Positions 8,295-15,100 of a stretch of DNA of 64,000 bases are shown here, in pieces. Made by a program: the position numbers and the translations under genes. The notes under the pieces were generated by a model, which ran no database searches, was not told the origin of the DNA, and saw only the letters and a program-made list of their open reading frames with translations. Source of the DNA: Chryseobacterium carnipullorum (GTDB lineage Bacteria > Bacteroidota > Bacteroidia > Flavobacteriales > Weeksellaceae). The number at the start of each line of letters is the position of its first letter. Position 1 is the stretch's first letter. The DNA lies in the NCBI RefSeq assembly GCF_900142785.1, contig NZ_FRCD01000007.1, positions 124,001-188,000 of the forward strand, given 5' to 3'.

Positions 8295-8467
8295 TTAACT
8301 TCAGAGAGTGCAGGAGGTGTGAATGGAAGACAACCGTTTGAAATTCACACTCTTCTTCTCTCAGAAAACGAAAAAAAATATTAGTATTTAGTTCGCTATG
8401 TTAAAAAAATGTTATACATTCGTATAGTTAAAAAAAATTAACCAAATCAATAAAAAACACCCTAACC
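8295..8467 (+). other. Spacer after pspC with hairpin and candidate promoter
   Basis: A hairpin (8304-8362) has an inner 8-bp stem GTGTGAAT/ATTCACAC and an outer GAGAG/CTCTC. It could end the pspC transcript, though it lacks a T-run. Then TTC (8392-8394), 20 nt and TACATTCG (8415-8422) resemble a promoter. A TATAC-ATTC-GTATA dyad (8413-8426) overlaps that -7 element. Confidence 0.35.
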
Positions 8468-8530
8468 ATGGTACAAGTTGCACTAGAAATTGTAATGAAG
8501 ATCGCAGATTTAATCAGCGGTTTGTTTTAA
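8468..8530 (+). CDS. 20-residue hydrophobic amphipathic peptide (candidate small protein)
   Basis: The short ORF begins MVQVALEIVMK and ends ADLISGLF before TAA. It is helical in character, with an E/K/D face and an otherwise aliphatic surface, like short surface-active or membrane-binding peptides. It has its own candidate promoter with an overlapping dyad and is followed by a hairpin at 8557. It is too short to be sure it is translated. No family recognised. Confidence 0.35.
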   Translation: MVQVALEIVMKIADLISGLF

Positions 8531-8547
8531 GAGCGATAATATTTCAA

Positions 8548-8555
8548 TATATTTG
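8548..8555 (+). promoter_or_regulatory. -7 element upstream of the acyltransferase gene
   Basis: TATATTTG, a perfect TAnnTTTG, lies 50 bp before the ATG at 8606. The only TTG nearby (8522-8524) is 23 nt away, longer than usual. The site abuts the hairpin at 8557. Confidence 0.35.
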
Positions 8556-8556
8556 T

Positions 8557-8587
8557 AAAGTATAACCTGTTTGGTTATACTTTTTTG
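8557..8587 (+). terminator. Terminator after the 20-residue ORF
   Basis: An 11-bp perfect stem (8557-8567 with 8573-8583, 5-nt loop) is followed by TTTTT. It ends 18 bp before the next gene, so it separates the two transcripts or folds in the next leader. Confidence 0.65.
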
Positions 8588-8605
8588 TTTTTAATTTAAA
8601 GATAT

Positions 8606-9208
8606 ATGAGAAAACTGATAGGTAAATTAATGTTAAAGCTGTTGGGCTGGAAAGTTGTTTTACAGGGTGATGCAAAAAGCTTAGACCGATGTATCCTTGT
8701 GGTAGCACCCCACACCCACAACATGGAATATCTATTGGGAAATCTTGCCTACTGGTCTCTCGGGAAACCTCTTAAAATCATTATCAAAGATGCCCACACC
8801 AAAGCATGGTACGGCAGTGTTGTAAGAGGCCTGGGAGGAATCGGGATCGACAGAACGCAGAAAAATGATCTGGTAAGTTTTGTCGCCAAACAGTTTGCAA
8901 AAGAAGATTTCAGTCTTGTTATTACGCCTGAAGGAACAAGAAGCTGGGTTCCGAAATGGAGAAAAGGATTTTATCATATGGCATTAGCCGCAAAAGTGCC
9001 TATCGTTCTTGCTGCCGGCGATTTTAAAAGAAATATCGTCTATCTGGGCTACACCATTCCTTATGAAAGAATTGCTTCTGCTCCTTTTTCAGAGATTATG
9101 GAAGAAATCCAGGAGTATTATATTAAAAATGACATCGGACCTAAAATTCCTGCCAACTGGAATCCGAATATTATGGGAACAGGCACTGAAGAAGAAGTTA
9201 GAAGTTAG
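8606..9208 (+). CDS. PlsC-like 1-acyl-glycerol-3-phosphate acyltransferase
   Basis: A 200-residue membrane-associated acyltransferase that would move an acyl chain to a lysophospholipid or other acceptor. Block I is APHTHNMEY (34-42), an H-x4-E in place of the usual H-x4-D. Block III is TPEGTRS (about 109-115), and VPIVLAAGDFKRN resembles block IV. This short subfamily is common in Bacteroidetes. The stop codon lies within a GAAGTTA heptamer repeat. The neighbour is a hotdog thioesterase 73 bp downstream. Confidence 0.8.
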   Translation: MRKLIGKLMLKLLGWKVVLQGDAKSLDRCILVVAPHTHNMEYLLGNLAYWSLGKPLKIIIKDAHTKAWYGSVVRGLGGIGIDRTQKNDLVSFVAKQFAKEDFSLVITPEGTRSWVPKWRKGFYHMALAAKVPIVLAAGDFKRNIVYLGYTIPYERIASAPFSEIMEEIQEYYIKNDIGPKIPANWNPNIMGTGTEEEVRS

Positions 9209-9221
9209 AAGTTAGAAGTTA
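9194..9221 (+). repeat. Four exact GAAGTTA heptamers over the stop codon
   Basis: Four perfect 7-bp copies in tandem; the acyltransferase TAG at 9206-9208 is read inside copies 2-3. A degenerate 7-bp series (TTATCAA, TTATCAT, TCATCAC, TTATAAA) continues at 9254-9281, up to the next ATG. Confidence 0.85.
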
Positions 9222-9281
9222 GCGAAATTACTTTTATTCCATTGCTCATTAATTTATCAATTATCATTCATCACTTATAAA

Positions 9282-9713
9282 ATGAAAGGTCAGACTAAAG
9301 AAGAACTCCTTACGTTTTTAAACAACTGGGGAAACGGTGTCACATTAGCCAAAACACTTGAAATACAATTCACCGATATCGACGTTGACAATGAAACTCT
9401 TACTGCGACTATGCCGGTTCAGCCAAAGGTACATCAGCCTTTTGGTATTCTGCATGGTGGTGCAAGCTGTGTTCTGGCAGAAACTTTAGGGTCAAGCCTA
9501 TCCAATATTTTTATCGATGGCAGCAAATATTATGGCGTAGGAACGAATATCAATTCCAACCACCTTAAAAGTAAAAAAGACGGAATTGTAACCGCTACGG
9601 CCCGTTTCATCAGAAAAGGAAAGACGATGCATGTTTCAGAAATTGAGATCAGGGATGAAAAAGGAACGCTCATCAATCATACCACGATGACGAACAACAT
9701 TCTTCTGAGATAG
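9282..9713 (+). CDS. menI: Hotdog thioesterase, probable 1,4-dihydroxy-2-naphthoyl-CoA hydrolase
   Basis: A 143-residue PaaI/MenI-type hotdog enzyme. The HQPFGILHGGASCVLAETLGS segment (about 46-66) carries the catalytic H-G-G loop and the glutamate (AE) of the family. The C-terminal strands NSNHLKSKKDGIVTATARFIRKGKTM are also typical. In flavobacteria a gene of this kind precedes an isochorismate synthase and is assigned to menaquinone synthesis. Here that partner is at 12875, with three genes between. The substrate assignment rests on this context and is moderately secure. Confidence 0.7.
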   Translation: MKGQTKEELLTFLNNWGNGVTLAKTLEIQFTDIDVDNETLTATMPVQPKVHQPFGILHGGASCVLAETLGSSLSNIFIDGSKYYGVGTNINSNHLKSKKDGIVTATARFIRKGKTMHVSEIEIRDEKGTLINHTTMTNNILLR

Positions 9714-9740
9714 TTTAAAAGATCAGCCAAAAAAATAATA

Positions 9741-9767
9741 AGACTCAAAAAAATTGAGTCTTTTTTT
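9741..9767 (+). terminator. Terminator after the thioesterase gene
   Basis: The AGACTCAA/TTGAGTCT stem (9741-9748 with 9754-9761) is followed by a run of T. Confidence 0.75.
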
Positions 9768-9821
9768 ATATACTTGCTGCAACCTTTTTCTTTTTCGTCA
9801 TCTTATAAGAAAATAGTAACC

Positions 9822-10874
9822 ATGAAAACACTTTTTTTACCATTCTTACTTTTATTATTTGTCATCTCATGCAGTGATAATGATACTGAACTTCTTGAAA
9901 AAAAAACAACATCTTATGATGTTTACCTTGGTGGTATAGACGACTACAAAGCATGCTACTGGAAAAACGGACAGCAACATTTTCTGCCGGGAGGACAAGA
10001 TATCCAGGCAAGCCAGCTTGTCGTAGATCATAATGATATTTATATTATGGCCAATAATGTTCCAGGCACAAACACCCCTCCCACATGGTATTTCTGGAAA
10101 AACGGAATAAAATATAATGTTGCAGATTATATAAACGAAGCTCCGAATACAAATAGTGACAAATACAAACTTCAGATCTGGAATAGACTGACAATATATA
10201 ATGGTGATATCTACTTCACCGGAATTGTCAAAAATCCGAACCCTACTTCTTCGCAGGACCTTTATCAACATTGTTACTGGAAAAATGGAGTCAAGACCGT
10301 ATTGGAAACATTCGGGCAAAACAATCAGTTTGCTTTCGGCTGTTTAGGAGTTGACAACAACAATGTATATGTTGCCTTACGTAAAAACTTCACCAACAAC
10401 GCTGCGGGAATGACTAATTGGGATTTGGGATACTACAAAAACAATACTTATAATGCCATGAACGGCAACCTGTTTCCTCGTCGCTTTATAACAGATCAGA
10501 CTGGACTGCACATGCTTTTAAGAGATACTAACAACACTTTTCATTTCAAAAACATGAATGGAGGCAATGATATCCAAATTCCTGCTACTATAGCCCAAAG
10601 TGGTATAGAAGAATTCTATTTTGAAAATTCAGACATCTATTATATCGGTAAAAAATTCTATTACAAAAATAATACTCTTGTTCAGATCAATGATCCGGCA
10701 GGCTATAATACAATCGGGCACTTTGTAGCAAAAGACCAGAATATTTACATGACACGATACAACACAGATACAAATGGAACAGGAGTGAAATTTTATATCA
10801 ATAATGTAGAAGCAGGAAGTATTGCAGATATCAGCAGAGGCTGCTTCAATTCTATTTTTGTCGTAAAGAACTAA
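9822..10874 (+). CDS. Lipoprotein with repeated Y/F-W-K-N-G segments
   Basis: The start is set at ATG 9822 because it opens a lipoprotein signal (MKTLFLPFLLLLFVISC, lipobox VISC at residues 14-17). The mature part of about 335 residues is beta-rich and repeats a short unit such as CYWKNGQQHF, YFWKNGIKYN and CYWKNGVKTV. Each unit is followed about 25 residues on by a D/N-N-D/N-IY element (HNDIYIM, NGDIYFT, NNNVYVA). This suggests a propeller-like fold. No named family. It sits 7 bp before a sigma-factor gene, likely in the same transcript. Confidence 0.65.
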   Translation: MKTLFLPFLLLLFVISCSDNDTELLEKKTTSYDVYLGGIDDYKACYWKNGQQHFLPGGQDIQASQLVVDHNDIYIMANNVPGTNTPPTWYFWKNGIKYNVADYINEAPNTNSDKYKLQIWNRLTIYNGDIYFTGIVKNPNPTSSQDLYQHCYWKNGVKTVLETFGQNNQFAFGCLGVDNNNVYVALRKNFTNNAAGMTNWDLGYYKNNTYNAMNGNLFPRRFITDQTGLHMLLRDTNNTFHFKNMNGGNDIQIPATIAQSGIEEFYFENSDIYYIGKKFYYKNNTLVQINDPAGYNTIGHFVAKDQNIYMTRYNTDTNGTGVKFYINNVEAGSIADISRGCFNSIFVVKN

Positions 10875-10881
10875 TCCAGGC

Positions 10882-11958
10882 ATGCATTATACTTACGACT
10901 GGCAGAAAATATACAGCGAACATTCCCCAAAACTCTTGGGGATTTGTCGCAGATATATACCGGATGTATACGCTGCGGAAGATATCCTTCAGGACAGCTT
11001 CATTACAGCCATGCAAAAAGGTCATCAGCTTAAAGATGAAAAACTATTGTTCGCATGGCTTAAGAAAATTGTGATCAATAATGCGCTTCAATATATACGG
11101 AAAAGCAGTAAAGAAATTTTTATTGACAAAGAAACGTCAGCAACATCATTAACGATGAGTGAAAATATGGAAGAAAAAACGTATGTTCTTGCCTACGATT
11201 TTACGCGTGAAGAGTTACTCTCCTCTATAGATCATCTTCCTTCGCATCATAAATCGGTATTTAATTTATATTGTATAGAAAACCATTCCCATGCTGAAAT
11301 TGCAGAGATGCTGGGAATCTCCGTCAATACTTCGAAATCACATCTTTTGAGAGCTAAAAAGTCAATTCAAAATTATCTGGCTACTACGATAGTCAAGCCT
11401 GATACTCCAAAAAAGAAAATAACTCAAATACTAATTTTTCTGGGTTTTGGAAGTCTTTTGTGGGCACAGACTTTCAAAAATAAATTTTCAGACTTTTCAG
11501 TTCAGCCTGCGAGATTACTTGAAATTCCGGAAAATACATCCATCTCAAACATGAATTTTCCCTCAAATGCTCTTACCGGTTGGAAAATAAAGGCGATTGC
11601 TGCCATTAGTTTATCTATAATTATATTAACTTCTGTCCTTATTTTTAAACCGAAAAATCAGATCATATCCGAAAACGATATCCAGGCCAAAAAGGCACAA
11701 ACAATCCAGAACAAGGAAAAAACTGAAGAGGAAAAACTTAACCATACTCTTTCAGGTCCCAGTAATGATGATACACAAAACAAAGAAATAACAATAAATA
11801 ATACCCATGAAAAAACTGTTGTTCAGGAAAAAAACAGCAGTATATCAAGAAATAATAAATCCAACATCATTGTAAAAGATTCTGCTGAAACTGTTTCCCG
11901 AAAGATTATCATTGTAAAAAAAATCATTCAGAGAGACACCATTTACGTTGAAAGATAA
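10882..11958 (+). CDS. ECF sigma-70 factor fused to a membrane-anchored C-terminal tail
   Basis: Residues 1-165 are a complete ECF sigma factor: sigma-2 (YIPDVYAAEDILQDSFITAM, about 25-44) and sigma-4 with the helix-turn-helix HAEIAEMLGISVNTSKSHLLRAKKS (137-161). Residues 166-358 are unusual: hydrophobic stretches at about 181-196 and 236-255, then a long K/E/N-rich tail ending in RDTIYVER. A free sigma factor has no such part. The tail may tether it and replace a separate anti-sigma factor, for which no gene is present. The next gene, an outer-membrane-type protein, starts 8 bp downstream and repeats the DTIY phrase. Confidence 0.75.
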   Translation: MHYTYDWQKIYSEHSPKLLGICRRYIPDVYAAEDILQDSFITAMQKGHQLKDEKLLFAWLKKIVINNALQYIRKSSKEIFIDKETSATSLTMSENMEEKTYVLAYDFTREELLSSIDHLPSHHKSVFNLYCIENHSHAEIAEMLGISVNTSKSHLLRAKKSIQNYLATTIVKPDTPKKKITQILIFLGFGSLLWAQTFKNKFSDFSVQPARLLEIPENTSISNMNFPSNALTGWKIKAIAAISLSIIILTSVLIFKPKNQIISENDIQAKKAQTIQNKEKTEEEKLNHTLSGPSNDDTQNKEITINNTHEKTVVQEKNSSISRNNKSNIIVKDSAETVSRKIIIVKKIIQRDTIYVER

Positions 11959-11966
11959 TATCCGTT

Positions 11967-12851
11967 ATGCCTTTAAAAAAAATAATTTTCACACTTATTT
12001 TCCTTATCCTGTATCCGCTCAATGGCCAGAGAAAAAAGACGGATACGCTTTACGTCTATGAGAAAGTCATTGTTTATGATACCATTTATTTAGAAAAAGC
12101 CTTAAAAATAAAACCACTGGGCATCTATTTCACCCCTTCAATGATCTTTAATTCTGTTCCTGTAACACAGCAATATGAATACATTTCATTCATGGATACA
12201 GCAAAAGGTATAGCTATCAGACCAAGAAAATTTGAATACGGTGTTGAAGCCGGAATAGGTTTTAAGAATAGTAATTGGGCTAAAAAATCATCAGAAAACA
12301 GACAGCAACTCGGATTCAATGCGGGAATATGGATTTCAGGAAGTATTTATAAACGATTTTCATTGATGCTTTCCGCAAATGTATATCACTGGAATTCCAC
12401 CTTTGATCTGGATGCCAATAGAGAAGATACTTGGTTAAACGGCTATTATTTTACAGAAGATCAGCAGCCTATCCTGTTTCAAAAATTTAATAACAAACAC
12501 TTTGAATATGCAGTACAGTTGAAATTATTTTATGAATGGAAAAAAATCAGGCCGTTTATAGGATTCCTAGCCAATCAGAATGTCTATACAATGCAGTTTA
12601 TGGTACCGGAAAATAACATTTTGAACAAACTGGAGGATTTCAAATCCAAACAGATCAATCCTGGATACTCTTTCGGAGTTCAGTACCGGCTGACGCGAAA
12701 ATTTCTTTTATTTCTGGAGTATCAGGAATATAAATTGAGAAATATTTCGCTAAAAAACAGGGCTTTTAATTTTGACATTTTTAAGACTAATAATACCTTT
12801 GCTGAAAGGAAAATTAACCTGGGAGTTTCTTATACTATTTCCGGGTGGTGA
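11967..12851 (+). CDS. Outer-membrane beta-barrel protein (PorT-like size)
   Basis: A 294-residue protein with a signal peptide (MPLKKIIFTLIFLILYPLNG/Q) and alternating aromatic/polar strands throughout (GFNAGIWISGSIYKRFSLMLSANVYH-like pattern; ends VSYTISGW with a terminal aromatic). That is the usual look of an 8- to 10-strand flavobacterial barrel. The mature N-terminus (DTLYVYEKVIVYDTIYLEK) resembles the C-terminal end of the preceding sigma factor. Cotranscription is likely. Function is unknown; a signal-receiving partner of the sigma factor is possible but only inferred. Confidence 0.6.
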   Translation: MPLKKIIFTLIFLILYPLNGQRKKTDTLYVYEKVIVYDTIYLEKALKIKPLGIYFTPSMIFNSVPVTQQYEYISFMDTAKGIAIRPRKFEYGVEAGIGFKNSNWAKKSSENRQQLGFNAGIWISGSIYKRFSLMLSANVYHWNSTFDLDANREDTWLNGYYFTEDQQPILFQKFNNKHFEYAVQLKLFYEWKKIRPFIGFLANQNVYTMQFMVPENNILNKLEDFKSKQINPGYSFGVQYRLTRKFLLFLEYQEYKLRNISLKNRAFNFDIFKTNNTFAERKINLGVSYTISGW

Positions 12852-12874
12852 TTTTCCAAATCTATTCACAGCTC

Positions 12875-13840
12875 ATGATTTATTTCAAACTCCCTTTCAA
12901 CGAAACATTATATTCAACTGATCAAAAACAGGGCAGCGAGTCCATCAGCTTTCACTCTTTTGATCTGTTAAGACAGATCGGTTTTGAAGGAAACATCACT
13001 GAAGCTTCTGAACCATTTGAACCAAAAGAAATGACCAGTGAAATCCTTTTGAAAGATGAAAGTCATTTCACGGAAGAGACCAAAGAGGAATATACCAATA
13101 CTCTTCAACAGGTCATTGATGTCATCAAAAACCATAACCTTCCCAAGCTGGTGTACTCAAGAAGAAAGATCTTCAGGGATTTTAACGGTATTGATTGTAA
13201 AGAAAGTTTTAAAAAGCTTTGTATCACTTATCCCAACGCATTCAGATACATCTTTAATGATGGAGAGAATGCCTGGATGGGTGCTTTTTCTGAGACCCTT
13301 GGAAAATTCAATAAAACGACCCACGAATTTGAAACCATGAGTCTTGCCGGAACGCTGCCTGTATCTGAAGAATGGACAGAAAAAGAGATTGAAGAACAAA
13401 AACCTGTCACCTCTTATATCAAAGATATTCTTGAAAACTACTCAGCCAATCTACAGCTATCGGAGACCTACGATCATATTTCAGGAAACATCAAACATCT
13501 GAGGACAGATTTTAAAGCCCATATACGGCCTGAGGATCTGGACAATCTCATCCACGAACTCCATCCTACCCCCGCAGTATGCGGAATTCCAAAAGACTTC
13601 TGTAAAAAGAGTATTCAGCAATTTGAGAAATTTCCACGGGAATTATATGCCGGGTATATCAAAGTGGAAACAGATGAATGGGTTATGTACTTTGTCAATC
13701 TCAGATGTGCAAGATTGTATAGAGATTCAGTACACATTTTTGTAGGCGGCGGAATAACGGCGCAAAGCGATGCCGAAAAAGAATGGCGTGAGACAGAGCT
13801 GAAATCTGAGGCTGTTTTAAAGAATCTTGTGGTTTCTTAG
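12875..13840 (+). CDS. menF: Isochorismate synthase
   Basis: A 321-residue chorismate-binding enzyme converting chorismate to isochorismate, the first step of menaquinone synthesis. Family blocks: KLVYSRRKIF, NAWMGAFSETLG, MSLAGTLPV, LHPTPAVCGIP and RELYAGYIK, the last two being the diagnostic C-terminal active-site segments. It is shorter than EntC/MenF of enterobacteria because the N-terminal part is reduced, as is usual in flavobacteria. I place the start at ATG 12875 (MIYFKLPFN); ATG 12845 would overlap the upstream gene and add ten unusual residues. Confidence 0.85.
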   Translation: MIYFKLPFNETLYSTDQKQGSESISFHSFDLLRQIGFEGNITEASEPFEPKEMTSEILLKDESHFTEETKEEYTNTLQQVIDVIKNHNLPKLVYSRRKIFRDFNGIDCKESFKKLCITYPNAFRYIFNDGENAWMGAFSETLGKFNKTTHEFETMSLAGTLPVSEEWTEKEIEEQKPVTSYIKDILENYSANLQLSETYDHISGNIKHLRTDFKAHIRPEDLDNLIHELHPTPAVCGIPKDFCKKSIQQFEKFPRELYAGYIKVETDEWVMYFVNLRCARLYRDSVHIFVGGGITAQSDAEKEWRETELKSEAVLKNLVVS

Positions 13841-13921
13841 GGTGAACGGTAGCACCCACCCAGGGATTTTTCTTATATTTTCGAATTTACACATAGTTTC
13901 ATACGTGACATACTGGTAGAG

Positions 13922-14179
13922 ACACTCGAAGGGATCAGCTGCAAAACTTTAGGAAGAAATGATTTTTTTTACGCAAAGTTCTATGAAAAGTGCTTTTGAG
14001 TTGGAGGAGGCAAAGAGTTCGACTTCGTCTCTGATGAAGCTTCAGGACAGAGCGCCTGCTTAATCGAATCAATGAAATTGATTCCGTCTTTGCTTCCCTT
14101 TATCATTAGTGTAATCAATTTCTTTGCGTTAAAAAAAAACGTATCCCCGCGCCAAGTTTTGAAATTGATACACTCGAAG
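13922..14179. repeat. MITE-like element with direct and inverted repeats
   Basis: Ten-base direct repeats ACACTCGAAG (13922-13931 and 14170-14179) flank two nested inverted repeats: CAAAACTT/AAGTTTTG (13942-13949, 14154-14161) and T8-ACGCAAAG/CTTTGCGT-TA9 (13963-13978, 14122-14139). The interior has a small hairpin GAATCAAT/ATTGATTC (14066-14084) and no coding potential. This accounts for most of the 413-bp gap. It looks like a small non-autonomous mobile or structured repeat. Confidence 0.55.
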
Positions 14180-14198
14180 CCACCAGTAGTAAAAACGA

Positions 14199-14226
14199 AA
14201 AACCTCTTTCACTTGAAAGAGGTTTT
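14199..14226 (-). terminator. Terminator of the marC transcript
   Basis: A 12-bp perfect stem (14199-14210 with 14215-14226, loop ACTT) is followed on the minus strand by a T-rich run. It lies 28 bp downstream of the small membrane-protein gene. Confidence 0.75.
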
Positions 14227-14253
14227 ACTATATTGAATAATGTGATTCTTAAA

Positions 14254-14448
14254 TTATTTCTTCACTCCAATTCTGCTCCATGTATCCAGTACAAAAAGCA
14301 AAATCAAACCAATAACTGCTGAAGCGATTGAAAATACAAACTTCAGGTTATCTTCTGATAAAAGATCCGTTTGCCAGTCTAATGCATAAAGATTGATGGC
14401 AATGAAAACGATAAACACAACTAGAAATACTTTATAAAACTTCTGCAT
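14254..14448 (-). CDS. Small two-helix membrane protein
   Basis: 64 residues with hydrophobic helices at about 5-22 and 36-54, charged ends, and no motif I recognise. It starts 5 bp after the marC stop and is closed by a terminator, so it is the last gene of that transcript. Function unknown. Confidence 0.6.
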   Translation of the reverse strand: MQKFYKVFLVVFIVFIAINLYALDWQTDLLSEDNLKFVFSIASAVIGLILLFVLDTWSRIGVKK

Positions 14449-14453
14449 GATTC

Positions 14454-15056
14454 TTAAAAATTAATATAGTTCTGCACCAATTGGGCAAAGTTAGCGGTGA
14501 ATAATTTTATTGAAATAGCCAAGAGGATGATTCCGAAAACCTTCTGAAGAATAGACAGTGTAGCCTCTCCCATTCTGTTTTCCAGCCATTTTGCTGATTT
14601 CAGCACCAAATATACGAAAATTGTATTGAGAACAATTCCTAAAATAATATTAATGTCATGAAATTCAGCTCTAAGAGATAATGTTGTTGTGAGCGTCCCG
14701 GCTCCTGCTACCAGTGGAAACGCAATAGGGACAATGGATGCAGCCTTTGCTTCAGTGGTTTTATTGATTTCGATTCCAAGAATCATTTCAAGTGCTATGA
14801 TAAAAATCACAAAAGCTCCGGCAATGGCAAATGAATTCACATCTACTCCGATAAGCTTAAGAATTTTATTTCCTACGAATAGAAAAACGATCATGATCAC
14901 TCCGGCAGTAATCGATGCCTTTCCGGCCTCAATCTGTCCAAATTTCTGCTGAAGGCTTACCACAATGGGAACAGAACCGATAATATCGATCACGGCAAAA
15001 AGAACCATAAAGCAGGTAACGATCTCTTTAATAGAGAAATCATTAAATATTTCCAT
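14454..15056 (-). CDS. MarC-family integral membrane protein
   Basis: A 200-residue inner-membrane protein with about six helices. The MarC features are present: LFAVIDIIGSVPIVVSL near residue 20 (the D-x-x-G-x-x-P region) and PIAFPLVAGAGTLTT (about 112-126), with the family's P-L-x-A-G-P/A-G. The first MarC protein was linked to multiple antibiotic resistance, but later work did not support an export role, so the function is open. It lies 44 bp downstream of batD and may be a separate unit or read-through from the Bat operon. Confidence 0.9.
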   Translation of the reverse strand: MEIFNDFSIKEIVTCFMVLFAVIDIIGSVPIVVSLQQKFGQIEAGKASITAGVIMIVFLFVGNKILKLIGVDVNSFAIAGAFVIFIIALEMILGIEINKTTEAKAASIVPIAFPLVAGAGTLTTTLSLRAEFHDINIILGIVLNTIFVYLVLKSAKWLENRMGEATLSILQKVFGIILLAISIKLFTANFAQLVQNYINF

Positions 15057-15100
15057 CTCTTTGTAATTAATAATTTCGCAAAAATATGAAAAAAAAGTGA

